A DNA stretch of 64,000 nucleotides. Source: Eleusine coracana subsp. coracana. Lineage: Eukaryota; Streptophyta; Magnoliopsida; Poales; Poaceae. Below are positions 33,238-45,600 of this stretch, piece after piece. A program made the translations under genes and the position numbers. Within the stretch, counting starts at the first letter, position 1. Each line of letters begins with the position of its first letter. The stretch spans positions 64,902,707 through 64,966,706 of the forward strand of contig CM064420.1 of NCBI GenBank assembly GCA_032690845.1, given 5' to 3'. The notes beneath the pieces were generated by a model. It was not told the origin of the DNA and did no database searches. It saw only the letters and a list, made by a program, of their open reading frames with translations.

Positions 33238-36200
33238 ATGGCTGGATTTGTCGATGCACTGAGGCCAGAGAAATTCACTGACGTGCATTTCAAAAGATGG
33301 CAAGTGAAAGTCACTCTGTGGCTTACTGTCATCAATATGTTCTGGGTGTCCACTGGCAAACCTGAAGGCGATCTCACTGCAGATCAGGAAAAGGCCTACA
33401 GTGAAGCCAACACAATATTCTTGGACGCTGTTATTGGAGTTTTGATAGATCGTCTTTAGGACGTCTACATCCATCATACAGTCGCTAAGGATATGTGGAA
33501 CGCTCTGATCGCTGACTATGGTGGTTCAGATGCTGGCGCTGAACTGTATGTCATTGAGCAGTACCATGATTTTAAGATGGTAGATGACAAATCTGTCGTC
33601 GCGCAGGCTCATGAGATACAGTGCATAGTGAAGGAACTCGAATTGCTTAAGATCATCGTACCTGAGAAGCTTGTGGCTGGGGGTATTATTGCCAAATTGC
33701 CTCTAATTTAGAGGATTTTGTCACTACTCTTAAACACAAGAGGACGAACATATCAGTCTCAGATTTGATCGTGTCTCTTCATGTTGAGGAGAAAGCTCGT
33801 GAAAAGGATGGATGTTCTAAAGTCAATGAGGAAAACACTATAGCCAATATGGTGCATCAACCATAATAGTCTCATGGCAGTGGTGGTAAGGGTAAGGATA
33901 AGAACAATAAGCCTAAGCAGACCACTACCTTCAAGAAGAAGAACAAGGAGAAGGGAGCATGCTTTGTTTGCGGTTCTAATAAGCATTGGGCAAAGAAGTG
34001 TTTAGAACACAAAGGAAGGAAGCCTCCACAACAGAAATCTGTAAATATAGTGATCAGTGCTGGAGAAAATAGTGGGTATGGTAATTTACCATAAGTTTTT
34101 TCTGTATTTCAATCTACTTGTTGATGGCTTGATACTGGTGCTAATATTCATGTTTGTGCTGATGCCTCTTTGTTTACTTCTTACCAGGTCGCCCGGGATT
34201 CCTTCGTCCTAATGGGGAATGGGTCACATGCTTCTGTTCATGGTGTTGGCACGGTCGAGCTGAAGTTCACTTCGGGAAGATTATCCAATTGAAGAACGTA
34301 CAACATGTCCCTTCTATCAAGAAGAATCTCGTTAGTGGCTCCCTTTTGTGTAGGGATGGTTATAAGGTAGTGCTAGAGTCGAATAAAGTTGTCGTGTCTA
34401 AGATTGGACAATTTATTAATAAAGGCTATGAGTGCGGAAACTTGTTCCGCTTTTCCCTTTCAGATTATTGCAATAAGTCTGTGAACTATATTTGTGATGG
34501 TGTTAATGAAAGTGATGCTAGTGTTTGGCATTCACGTTTATGTCATCTAAATTTTAGTTCTATGTCTCGACTGTCCAGCTTGAATTTAATTCCAAATTTT
34601 TCCATTGTCAAAGGTTCTAAGTGCTCAAGTTGTGTGCAATCTAAACATCCTCGAAAGCCTCACAAGGCTGCAGAGGATAGACACTTGGCACCATTAGAAC
34701 TTATACATTCAGATCTTTGTAAAATGAATGATATATTGACTGAGGGTGGAAAAAGATATTTTATGACTTTGATTGATGATGCGACTAGATATTGATATGT
34801 TTATTTGTTAAAAACGAAAGATGAGGCTCTAAACTACTTTAAAATTTATAAGGCTGAAGTTGAAACTCAACTAGAGAAAAAGATCAAAAGAATTAGGTCC
34901 GATCGTGGTGGCGAGTATTTCTCAAATGAGTTTGACTTATTCTGTGCGGAACATGGTTTGATACATGAGAGGACGTCTCCCTATTCGCCCCAATCAAACG
35001 GGGTTGCCGAAAGAAAGAATCACACCTTGACTGACTTGGTTAATTCTATGTTGGACACGGCTGTATTATCTAAGGCATGGTGGGGGAAGGCTTTATTGAC
35101 ATCATGTCATGTACTAAATAGAGTTCCCATGAAGAATAAGGAGAAGACTCCATATGAGGAATGGATTGGTAGAAAGTCATTACTCTCTTACTTAGGCACA
35201 TGGGGTTGTTTGGCCAAAGTTAACATGCCAATTAACAAGAAGCGTAAGTTGGGACCTAAAACTGTGGATTGTATCTTTCTTGGATATGCTCATTATAGCA
35301 TTGTCTATAGATTTTTAGTGTTTAAATCAGAGGTGCCTGATATTCATGTTAATTCATTAATGGAGTCTCGTGATGTTACTTTCTTTGAGAACATATTTCC
35401 TATGAAAGATTTACATAACATGTCTAGATTATCTTCTGATGTGATTGCTGAAACTACTCCTGAATCTAGTGCATTTTCTGATCATGCTGAATAAACACTT
35501 GAACCAATCCATGAGGAGATTGATAGTGAAGCTCCTAGGAGGAGCAAGAGACAAAGAACTACAAAGTTTTTTGATGATAATTTCACTATTTATCTTATAG
35601 ATGACACTCCTAGAACCATTTCAGAGACATATGCATCTCCTGATACAGATGATTGGAAAGAAACTGTTCATAGTGAGATGGACTCTATTCTTTCTAATGG
35701 AACTTGGGAAGTTATCGACATACCATATGGTTGCAAACCTGTGTGTTGTAAAGAAAAAGCTTAAGCCTGATGGTACTATTGACAAGTATAAGGCTCGGCT
35801 TGTGGCTAAGCGTTATACTCAGAAAGAAGGCGAAGACTTCTTTGACACTTATTCACCTGCTGCTAGATTGACCACTATTCGTGTATTACTTGCTCTGGCT
35901 GCCTCACATAGTCTTATCGTTCATCAGATGGACGTTAAGACAACTTTCCTTAATGGAGAGTTAAATGAGGAAATCTATATAGATTAGCCAGATGGATTTG
36001 TAATAAAGGGTCAAGAAGACAAGGTGTGTAAGTTGTTGAAGTCTTTGTATGGTCTGAAATAAGCTCCTAAACAGTGGCATGAGAAATTTGATTCAACACT
36101 TCTATCAGCAGACTTTTCAGTCAATGAGGCTGATAAATATGTGTACTACCGCCATGGTGGGGGTCAGAGAGTTATACTATACTTGTATATTGATGACATA

Positions 36201-37147
36201 CTCATTTTTGGAACAAATCTTGACGTGATCAATGAGGTCAAGATTTTTCTGTGCCAAAGTTTTGATATGAAGGATCTGGGTAAGGCTGATGTTATCTTGA
36301 ACATCAAGCTAATCAAAGGAGAGAATGGAATTACTCTTACGCAATCTTATTATGTTGAGAAGCTCTTGAACCGTTTTGGTTACAAGGATAGCATGTCTTC
36401 TCTAACACCTTATGATTCTAGCTTGATTCTTTGAAAGAATAAGAGAATTGGCAGAGATCAATTAAGATATTCTCAGATAATTAGATCACTTATGTACTTA
36501 GCTAGTGCTACTAGACCTGACATCTTGTTTGCTGTGAGGAAACTAAGTCGGTTTACTTCTTGTCCGGGAGATGATCATTGACGTGCGCTTGAGCGGGTAA
36601 TGCATTATTTAGTTGGTACTATGGATTATGGAATTCATTATTCTAGATATCCAGCAGTACTAGAGGGCTATAGTGATTCCAATTGGATATCTGATACTGA
36701 TGAGCTGTATGCCATGAGTGGATATGCATTTACTCTTGGTGGTGCTGCTGTTTCATGAAAATCATGCAAACAGACCATCTTAAAGAGGTCTACCATGGAA
36801 GCAGAGCTTACCGCACTAGATACAGCTACAGTTGAGGCCGATTGGCTACGTGAGCTCTTGATGGACTTACCTATTATCGAGAAACATGTGCCGACAATCC
36901 TCATGAATTGTGACAATCAAACTGTAATAGTCAAAGTGAACAATTCTAAGGATAATATAAAGTCATCAAGACATATTAAGAGACATCTGAAGTCTGTCAG
37001 GAAAATGAGAAACTCCGGAGTCATATCAGTAGAATATATTTCAACTGGCGAGAACCTGGCAGATCAATTCACCAAGGGGCTGTCACGTAATGTGATAGAC
37101 AGTGCATCGAAGGAGATGGGTATGAGACCCATATATGCTATTCCATA
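33238..37147 (+). pseudogene. Copia gag-pol polyprotein, broken
   Basis: Visible domains in order: gag beginning MAGFVDALRPEKFTD (33238); a CX2CX4HX4C zinc knuckle, CFVCGSNKHWAKKC (33960-34001); a protease-like WLDTGANIHV segment (about 34123); GAG-pre-integrase WHSRLCHLNF (about 34527); integrase core with HSDLC, a DDATRY segment and SDRGGEYFSNEF (to about 35300); reverse transcriptase with KARLVAKRYTQKEG, MDVKTTFLNG and the YIDD active site (about 36187); and RNase H with MEAELTALD, ending at 37147. In-frame stops interrupt it at about 33457, 34795, 35985, 36060 and 36756, with other frame breaks. The element cannot make its own proteins. Confidence 0.93.
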
Positions 37148-37688
37148 GTGGTAACCCAACCTATGTGATCGGAGATCCCGTGAAGTAGGACCTGGGAAAA
37201 ACAAGCTATTGGTTAGAATGAGAGTAATCTTTTATGACCCACTCGAGAAGTGATGCATTACTCTCGATATCTGTATGGCAGGATGGTTGTTGCCTTAATG
37301 TATTCATTTGGCTTTAAATAGCGAAGATGTTGTCCTACAGAACATTCTTGAATGAATACACCTATATGAGTCCGATTGTTGTAAGGTCGCAATCTGTGAG
37401 ATTTGGGTGATCTCTATTAAGCCCATGAAAGACTAAGGGAGTATGACCTATATGCTCCACCCGCGGAGAAGCCTACTCGAGGTCTAGTATCAGTTATGAC
37501 AGTAAGTGAAACTTGTTTGCACAAAACTTGTAATTTAAGACATAGTCCATTGTTCAAGTTGTGAATGAGTGTAGCTTATTGTTCTAGGTGAAAGTTCAAC
37601 TTAACAGTCTCTACTGAAAACACTGGTATATTAAACAACAGTGGCATGAGGCAAAGTCTAGTTGGGAATTTAAGATTTGGTGGGGGAT

Positions 37689-38700
37689 TATTAGAATTAT
37701 ATGGGCTTGGCCCATTAATATTCACAATAATTCCTAGAAAATCTCAAAGACCCATTCATGAGTGGTGCGAGTGCAAAGGTTTAGTCCCACATTGTTAGTG
37801 GAGGTGGAGTGAGTCTAACTTATAAGATTGGTTGCTCTAGCATCTCTTGTAAGTGTGTGGATGGAAGTAAGCAAGAACACACACGCACGCTCGCTCGCCT
37901 CGCCGGGCCGGGTTGGGCGGGGCGGGGCGGGGCGTGGCGTGGACGATGGGCGCGGCCGCGCATCACCTACGTGAATGGTCCGCCGAAATTCGGTCCCTTG
38001 CCTTACGGGGGCGCGGCTTTTTTTTGCACTTTCTTTTTGCTGCATATTCCATATATTTAATTATGGAAACCGACATATTAATATGGTAACAGTCTCGGTT
38101 GCGGGACGCCCAACCCTAACGGTTCCTCCCTATAAATATGTACGGGTACCGCCGCAAATCACATCACGCAATCACCTAGGATTTTGTCTCTCGCTACTAT
38201 TACGCCACCAAGTCTTCTCTATCCCGATTGTCGGCGTGCACCGGTGAACAGGAGAGGAGGTCTCCAGAACCGTCGTCCTCTGCAATCGTGCACCGGGAGA
38301 GGGCGAATAAGGTTTTTGGGAAGCGCTCTGCGTGACTGCTCGATTGCTTCCTCGTCTTCATCAAGTTCGTCGCCACGGCTCGTTTTCCTCGTCGTCAAGT
38401 CGGTCTCAGTCGTCGTCGCCAACAACGTGACGGTGCTGCACGTCGTTGCCACCTTCTCTACCCAGTCCAGAAGGAAACATACGTACTCTCATCTCAAACT
38501 ATGTTGTCTTCTATACTAGCTTTCGTAGTCTGCTTGTCTATGATGAATGTTGCTAGTATTGTAGATGTTGTGTTTTTGTCTAATTTTATAGACTTGTCTA
38601 GACTTGCGTAGAGTTGTCTAATTCATTATGCAATCTGTTAATCATACTTATGATTTATATATGGATTAATATAAAATTAAAAGTGCTATTTTATCCAACA
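37689..38700 (+). repeat. Right LTR of the Copia element
   Basis: 1,012 bp, single copy of the 88-bp segment duplicated in the left LTR, TATA-like CCTATAAATA at about 38131, ending TATCCAACA at 38700. The first dinucleotide is TA rather than TG. Confidence 0.93.
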
Positions 38701-38705
38701 TGAAC

Positions 38706-39117
38706 AAGTCACACATATCCTCTGCTCACAATGGATGGGTAATGCATGCAACTCCCACTCTGATATGGAAGAGGAGTAAATACACATTTGAGCTTCGATG
38801 TCTTAAGCCTCAGAGCCTACGATGATTTCACGGCTGAGGCAGAGATATGCCACAACAAAGTCTCCATCGTCATTGCACAAGATACCAAGCCCTTCAAGTT
38901 CTGAGAAATTAACTAGCCCGGCTAGTGGGTCATGAAGCTCTTCAGACGAGGTATCGTCATCGTCATCCGCATCCACAAGAGTTTCATGGTAGGGAGGGAG
39001 TAGGTTGAGCGAGGGCGGGCTGCCAGCAGTGTAAACGAATAGGTCTTGCCGGCAGAGCCGGGGCAGGCTCTCGTATGGGTCAGCTGGGAACTTATCCACA
39101 GGCAGAGGGAGAGGCAC
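38706..39117 (-). pseudogene. DUF1618 pseudogene, N-terminal half
   Basis: Starts MPLPLPVDKFPADPYESLPR, then DLFVYTAGSPPSLNLLPPY and VAYLCLSREI, matching the usual start of DUF1618 proteins (a DLFVYxAG..PSL..LPP segment). An in-frame TAA follows SEA; beyond it the frame continues as IEAQMCIYSSSISEWELHAL up to the Copia target site. Rejoining to the other half across the target site also needs a one-base frame change. With the C-terminal half at 31497-32134 this was one gene on the minus strand. Confidence 0.8.
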
Positions 39118-40018
39118 ATACAGGCAGAAAAGTAGTGTGTTCCGGTGAGACCCGACGATACGGCATGTGGTCTCCGTCTCGCTTCCCCCTCGATTTCTCA
39201 GAAAGTGAAGGTACAGGTGGGAAACAGCCGACGGCGGAGAGAGGCGGAAGGAGACGCGGAAGGGTTCGCCCTTGCTGGTACGACGCTGTGGCGAGGTTGT
39301 TTCATCCTCCTAGAAAGGTGGAAAGGTCGTACCGTTTGAACACGTAGGGATACAGCATTACCCAATTAGGCCTTGTTTGGGTAATTTTAATCCATATGGA
39401 TTGGAGTGGATTGGGGTGAAAAATAAACTAAATTCTTTTTCAATCCCTCTCAAACCATATGGATTGGAGTATATTGGTAAGTATACATAGGGAGGAGGAG
39501 CTGCTGGAGGAGGAGGAGGCATCCGAGCAGTCAATGGCGGTGGCGATGGGGACAGCGGCCATGTGGGATCCGCCGGCGTGGGGTGATTATGGTTTGAGAG
39601 GTTGGCTTGTTCGGGGCTGTGGAGGAATATTTCTCGGTGGCATATGATATGAAGAGCCCGAGAGGACCGGCCGGCGTCGTCAAGATGGCGGAATCGGAGT
39701 CGGAGGCGGAGCGCGGGAGTGGAGTCGGACTCGGCTTCAGAACACAGGGGGGCTGCGTCTTGCTTTGTTCTGGTTCGGTTCAAACGGCGTGATGCGAGTC
39801 TATCCCCTGGTCCCCGGAAGCCGGAAGTGAGACGGAAAACTAGCAACGGAGGCTGCTCTGCTTTCTAAGGTGATTCTGCACTTTCACGACAGATTCAATT
39901 CAATAACAAGCAGCGTAGCAATGGTGGAACGCAAACTATAAAGCACGCACGCATTAAGGTCTGAACACATTGCATATAAGGATTCGCTACTGCTACTCAC
40001 AACAAACATAACCACATT
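39118..40018. other. Between the DUF1618 pseudogene and AOX
   Basis: GC-rich patches with short open frames but no domain. A sequence starting at 39369, TTA followed by GGCCTTGTTTGGG and then two CATATGGATTGGAGT blocks, looks like the left end of a Tourist-like MITE, but no matching right end is found. The right 90 bp are the AOX 3' flank. Confidence 0.4.
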
Positions 40019-41676
40019 TCAATGGTATTCGAGCGGCGCAGGCGTCTCCTTGAGCTCCAGCCCCTGGTAATGGATGTCCTGCACATCATCAGAAGCAACA
40101 GAATTCAGTCATCCTTGTCTTGAATGAATCAAACAGGCAAACAGCTGATAGTAGCGAGCGACATACCGAGGCATAGTGATTGACGTCGCGGTGGTGCGCC
40201 TCGTCGGCGCGCACCATGACGACGACGTCCTTGAGCGTGGCGCCGGCCGGGAGGCGCCAGTAGTCGATGGCGATGGCGGGCGCCGGCACGTTCTCGATCT
40301 TGCCGTCCTCGATGTCCTTGAGGTACTCGGTGTAGGAGTGGATGGCCTCCTCCTCGAGGTACCCCACGACGCGGTGCGCGAGCTTGGGCGAGGCCAGGTA
40401 GGCGAGGAAGTAGGCGTTGAAGAAGACGCCCTGGACGGCGAGCACCAGCGCGCGCTCGTACCACCGCGGCTGCGCCACCTCCATGAAGGTCATGAGGTGC
40501 ATGCGCTCGTTCTCGGCCTCCTCCAGCAGCACACGGATCCAGCCGCCGCTGTGCTCGAACCGCCGTAGCGAGCGCAGGTGCAGCAGCATGCCGCCCACCA
40601 TCCCGGGGACCGCCGCCACCGTCTCCAGCATCATCGCGCGGCAGCCGTACCTCCTCTGCATCATCGATCGCGAGGCAGCCGTGTTGTTCGCTCATTAGCA
40701 ACTTATTAATTAATACTCCTCTGCCCCGTTTCCTTGCAAAATTGACATGAAGAAATTCACCTGGAAGAAGATGTCAGTGGGCCAGCGCAAGGATTTCACG
40801 GTGTAGTATGCGATCTTGTCGAGCAGCTTCTTGGGCTCGTGGTGCCTGCTGAGATCGATGGTGGTGTCCGCCGTGTACGTCTCCCATGGCTGCACAAACA
40901 AATTAGTCGTCGAATACGCTAGTTAATTACTCACCATGTATGGGAGATACAGATGGGAGACAGAGGAGACATCGAGTGAGCTATCTAGTACTGACCCTGA
41001 AGCACGACCACTTCCACTCCACGCCATCCTTGTTCACCAGCCTGGACGGCGCGATGCCCCAGTAGCTGCTCTCCGCGGGCTTCTTCAACTCGCCGTCCCT
41101 CGCGGCCTCCGCCACCTCCGCCTTCGCCGCCGCGACGCTCCCGTGGTTCTCCTTGGACGCGTGGGCCTCCGGGTGAACACCTGCCGCCTTATTCGCCACG
41201 AGGGCCGAGATGGCCACCTCCGCCTTCTCGGCCTCGAAGCTCAGGAGGTTGGACTTGGACCCGACCACCTCATCCGCTTTCTTCGGCTCCGAGCCCAGGA
41301 ACGCGGGCTTCTCCGCCTTCCAGTCGGCGCTCCTGGGCTTGGACGCCTCCTCCGCCACCGCCGACCGCACCTCAACGATCTGGGCGTAGTGGTCCACCGT
41401 GGACGCGTACACCTCCGCCACGTCGGCGCGCGCCTCGGACGCCGCGATGGTCGCCGCCCGCTCCTTGGTACTCGCGTAGTCCTCGTTCGACGCGTACACC
41501 TCCGCCACGTCGGCCCGCGCCTCGGACGCCGAGATGGACAGCAGACGCACCCACGCGCCCTGCGGCCCGCCGCCGCTGCCGGACAGGGCCAGCGGCAGGG
41601 GCGCCCGCGGGCCGAACACGCGCGGGCCAAGGTGGTGGAGGAGCACGGATCCGGCGCGACGGGAGCTCATCGTCAT
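40019..41676 (-). CDS. AOX1: Mitochondrial alternative oxidase (AOX1 subfamily)
   Basis: Four exons: 41676-40996, 40889-40761, 40655-40167 and 40078-40019, the classic AOX structure; 452 residues. It is the cyanide-insensitive ubiquinol oxidase of the inner mitochondrial membrane. Di-iron ligands are present in LET (Glu281), NERMHL (Glu320, His323), LEEEA (Glu372) and RADEAHH (Glu422, His425). The regulatory cysteines are Cys225 (WSCFRPWE) and Cys275 (RRYGCRAMM). The second methionine (41670, MSSRRAGS) matches the usual start. AOX1 proteins are about 330 residues; this one has roughly 100 extra between the presequence and SSYWGIAPS, made of Ala/Glu/Lys-rich segments with two ASEARADVAEVYAS repeats 87 bp apart. 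The core is intact and should be active. Neighbouring AOX fragments show the family is unstable here. Confidence 0.97.
41400..41540 (-). repeat. 87-bp in-frame repeat in AOX exon 1
   Basis: Two units encoding ASEARADVAEVYAS lie 87 bp (29 codons) apart, with the matching GCCTCGGACGCCG segments at 41432 and 41519. A weaker echo, AEKAEVAISALVA and AAAKAEVAEAA, occurs further along the protein. Confidence 0.85.
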
Positions 41677-42644
41677 CGTTAGCAGGAGGTGGCGGCGCGA
41701 ACGAAGGCTCTGGAGGAAACTGCTTCCTCAAGTTCTGCTTGGTACGTGGTGGTCTCTCTTCAGTGGTGGTGTCCGCTGATTTGGGAGGGGTTCCTTGCTT
41801 ATTCTAGATGTTGGCGAGTAGGGCGCGGCACGCTTTGATCCTTTTTTACTGTACCCCGCATGTCGTCAGTACAAACGTCATCCCGATTGAGGCACCGCTT
41901 AACTGAAGTCGCTGATATTTTTGGCAGGCAACTGAGTACATAGCCTCGCTCGCTGTCGCTGGTACGTGAAAAATTCTGAACAAGCAATTCCAGTCCGGGA
42001 CTTGCTCATGTTAAAAACTGAACCTGCTGGTCACATTATTTTGAGGTTTTCAACATAACTTATTTTGAGAGCCTATGTATGGTCCCTCTACCATGTGCAT
42101 GACGTGCCCGACGGTCAGTGGCCGGCCGGCCACCGGACGGGGATCATGAATCTGCAGGCATGAGTGAGTGTTGTGTGGTTCTTTTATCAGCCAACAACCG
42201 AGCAAGTACGAAACTGGATTGGTTCGATCTGGCAGCATATGTATGACACAACCGTGCTACCGTAAGTTTGTTGCTCCTGTTTGGACGGTGTTTGGCTGAG
42301 GCTGAACAAATGATGTGATCAAACACAGATTACAGGCTCCGTTGCCGAGGAGATAGACCACAAAAACGGTTGGCTACAGAAGGGATAAAATCCCTCGTCC
42401 ACTCAAAATTGTCAATGCATTCATGTCGAATCATAACCTCCATCATGTTACAACATACACTCGACGACGTTTGAGATTTTGAGTCATTTGTTCGTACCTG
42501 CCCTGTGCAGTTGTGCAACTCTGATTCTGCTGCTTCTCTGCTCGTTCGCATTTCTTGGGCCAGTACAAGTCTGTTCAGCACATTATAGCCCACGAAGGAA
42601 GGCCTTCTACCCTGAAGGCCAACAAAACTCGTCCGGCCCACGGG
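41677..42644. other. AOX promoter region and 3' flank of the transporter gene
   Basis: This is the 5' flank of AOX and also holds the end of the minus-strand transporter. It is the source of most of 48454-49010: shared blocks include TTCCTTGCTTATTCTAG, GATAGACCACAAAAA and ACGA(C)..TTTGAGATTTTGAGTCATTTG. It lacks the TATATAA that the duplicate has at 48547-48553. Confidence 0.6.
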
Positions 42645-45600
42645 CTACGGCGCCACCAACGGCTCGTCCGTGGCGACGACGGGCGCGCGTGTGACGTTGA
42701 TGTCCGGCAGGTCGGAGTTGACCTCGAACTTGAGCCACCCCTTCTTCTCCACGAACCTGAGCCCGGGTTCCAGCACGAGCCCCACGGCCACGGCTCCCAG
42801 GCTGACCAGCGCCACCTTGAGCGTGGACAGCGCGAGCACCACGACGATGAGCGCCGTGGGCGGCACGAGCATGGCGACGCACCCGGCGGTCCCGAGCGGC
42901 ACCCGGTACGGCCTGGGCGCGTCGGGCCGGCGCACGCGGTGCAGCACGAAGGCAATGAACTCGAGCATCATGCCGAAGCAGTAGAGAAAGTTCTCGGCGG
43001 CGATGATCTCCTGGAAGCTCATGGACGACAGCAGCAGCACCCCGGAGGCCGAGAACAAGATGCCCACCAGCGGCGTGCCGTGCCGCGACCGCCACGCGAA
43101 GACCGCCGGGATCATCCCGCGCTCCGCCATGCCCAGCAGCTGGTACGAGTCGCTGCTCATCTCCGCCACGAACATGCCCATGTTCGACAGCGCCGCCGCC
43201 GCCTGGACCCACCACATGAGCCACGCGCCTCCCAAAAGCTTGGCGATGTCCGCGAAGTAGCCGTCGCTCCACTGGTCCCTGTCCAGTGGGACCGCGCCCG
43301 TCCCGGCCAGCAGCGGGTACAGGTACCCCACCACCACGAAGATGACCGCGTACAAGAGCGCCTTCGGCAGCGTCTTCCCCGGGTTGTCCACCTCGCCCGA
43401 CAGCGTGCTGATGGAGTCCCAGTAGTTGAGGTTCCAGAACAGCGTGTTGAGGTACAGGTTCCAGTCCACGCTGTGCAGGTCCACCACCAGCCACCTCGCG
43501 GGCCGGAGCTTGGGGAGGGAGACGAGGCCCATGACGAGGAACGGCAGGACGGAGAACACGCCGAGGCAGATGGCGACCCAGCCCACGACGGTGAGCCCGC
43601 GGTAGTTGAGCAGGGTCAGCACGGCCGTGAGGCCCAGCACGGCCGCCGTACGCGGAAGGCCGCCGGCGAGGGCCGGGACGGCGGACTTGAGGTAGTCGAG
43701 GAAGAGGACCGGGTACAGCGCGTTGTCGATGACGCCGCTCAGCCACTTCATCCACCCCTGCTGGAACCCCCAGTAGGGGCCCAGCGCGGAGGCCACCCAC
43801 ACCACGTACCCGCCGTTCTCAGGGAACATGGTGCCCAGCTCCGCCGTGATCAGCGCCTCGGGCACGCTCCAGATCAGGGGGAGGATCAGGAACCCAGCGA
43901 TGGCCAGCAGCGGGCCCGCCGCGCCCACGCTGTCCTCGATGCCGAACGGCCCGCCCGACACCTCGTAGAAGATGAGGAACACCAGCGGGATGATGGAGAG
44001 CTTATTGGGTGTGGGTCGTAGCGCCGACGGCAGCGACGCGACGCTGTCGCCGCCGACGGGGAGGCTGCTGTACTCCGGGCCGCACTCGCCCATTGTTGGA
44101 GCGCCGTTGTTGGTCGCTGCCGATCCGGCGTTCTGAGCGGTGGGCTTCTGCTGCATGTCGTTGGAGACAGATTTGATCTATTATACTTTACTTGATAGAA
44201 TCGTATGCTAAGTATGAATTGCATTAGAATTCAAGTTCAGCGTAGAGAAAAAAGAGTGATAGAATCGTATGCAAAGTATGAATTGCAGTAGAATTCAAAG
44301 TTCAGCGTGGAGCAAAGAGAACAGAAGATGATGAGGGGATCATACACCCCAAGTACTTGCTGAAGCTGGAAAAGGAGACGGATATTAACCTTTTCTTTTT
44401 CTTTCTCAAAACCTGGTCTTATGTTCCCCGAACTGAATTCTGAGACTTTGCTACTGGAGATGTATCATGCATTGCTTCCTATACTCGTCATCGCATCGAT
44501 GAACACCTCGTACTCCGTGGTGCTGGTGACCTGTCTTACTTCATACCCAGTCCTAATTTTTTGAAAGCCAACTACTAAACTACTCAGAGTCTTAATCAAG
44601 CTGGAATGCCGAAAAACAAGAAAACGCACACAAACCAGGATTGTGTCTCGGTTGGCTGAATGATGAAGCCGAAGCTCTTGCCGCCGAGCTGCGGCGTTGC
44701 TCAGAGACAAGGGCGGCGACTATCGGTGACACGTTTGCTGCAGACACGGCCATGCAGCTTGCTCCGGCCTACACCTGGCGGCCACGGCCGCGCACCGTGA
44801 CGAATAATGAGCCATCACCGCTGGGTCCCAGTTGGATGGGCAGCTAACACGGCCCAGCGTGGTCCATCCCAGGTCAGGTCCAGGTGTCCGCCGAAAATGG
44901 TCCATTGTGGGCCGTACCGGACAACACCATGGGCCATCTAAGTGAGTAGTCCTGGGACAAGCCCAACCGTGGTAGCCCAGGATAGGAACGCCATAAGCCC
45001 ATAAAGTAGCAAGGAGGATTTCTCCTTTTTTTCCAGTCCCAGTTGGATGGGCAGCTAACTGGTACAGGATAGGACATACTAGGAGTCAACAACAGGATGC
45101 AGACGGTTAAGTTTTTTTTAAAAAAAAAAGAACAGGATGCAGACGGTTTCCCGAAATTAACACATGTTGACCGTTGCTATGTTTGAAATCTATGGCTAGA
45201 AACATATAGAAAATTTGGAGTAAGATTGTCATCCTGCACGGCCGGGCTACTAGCGGATCAAATGACCCTGGGGCAAGCCTAACTGAGTATAACTGTTATG
45301 TTACGGACGAATGGCATAAGCTGCGAGAAAAACGACGCAAAGGCATCAGCGGGTAGGATAGAATAGCCAAGGTTCGTATTTGTAGCACATAGTCAATGCG
45401 AGCCGACTAAACAGCCCAAGATTTGGCATTCAGTGCTGAGGTCATGCTCAACCGTGACAGTAGCTCATTAGGTCAAGCCTATGGCCACAGGCTGCGATAA
45501 AACGAAGCAAATCTAAGGTTTTTCCCATTTTTTTCCTATACAATTAAAGATGAGTGGACAGCAGGTTAAGATAACGAAGTCAACGGACGGAGACGGAATG

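Larger units (their letters stand above)
32140..38700 (+). mobile_element. Ty1/copia LTR retrotransposon, decayed
   Basis: Full-length 6.56-kb element. The left LTR is 32140-33204 and the right LTR 37689-38700; they end in CA and start TGTTAG (left) or TATTAG (right, mutated). Flanking 5-bp sequences are TGAAT (32135-32139) and TGAAC (38701-38705), a target duplication with one change. A polypurine tract (GGTGGGGGAT) precedes the right LTR. The internal order is gag, protease, integrase, reverse transcriptase, RNase H, diagnostic of copia. By eye the first 145 bases of the LTRs differ at about 11 positions, so the insertion is not recent. It split a DUF1618 gene lying on the opposite strand. 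Confidence 0.97.

Noticed and set aside
39369..39485. Complete Tourist MITE
   Set aside because: A typical left end (TTA GGCCTTGTTTGGG) is present but no inverted right end was found within several hundred bases.
40936..41682. 248-residue open frame on the plus strand
   Set aside because: Antisense shadow of AOX exon 1, caused by high third-position GC.
42607..43800. 397-residue open frame on the minus strand in another frame
   Set aside because: Overlaps the transporter in a different frame and shows only Gly/Arg-rich low-complexity sequence.
42555..44021. 488-residue open frame on the plus strand
   Set aside because: It is the antisense of the transporter's GC-rich main exon, rich in Arg/His/Glu/Gly, with no domain; the minus-strand frame has clear membrane spans and family motifs.
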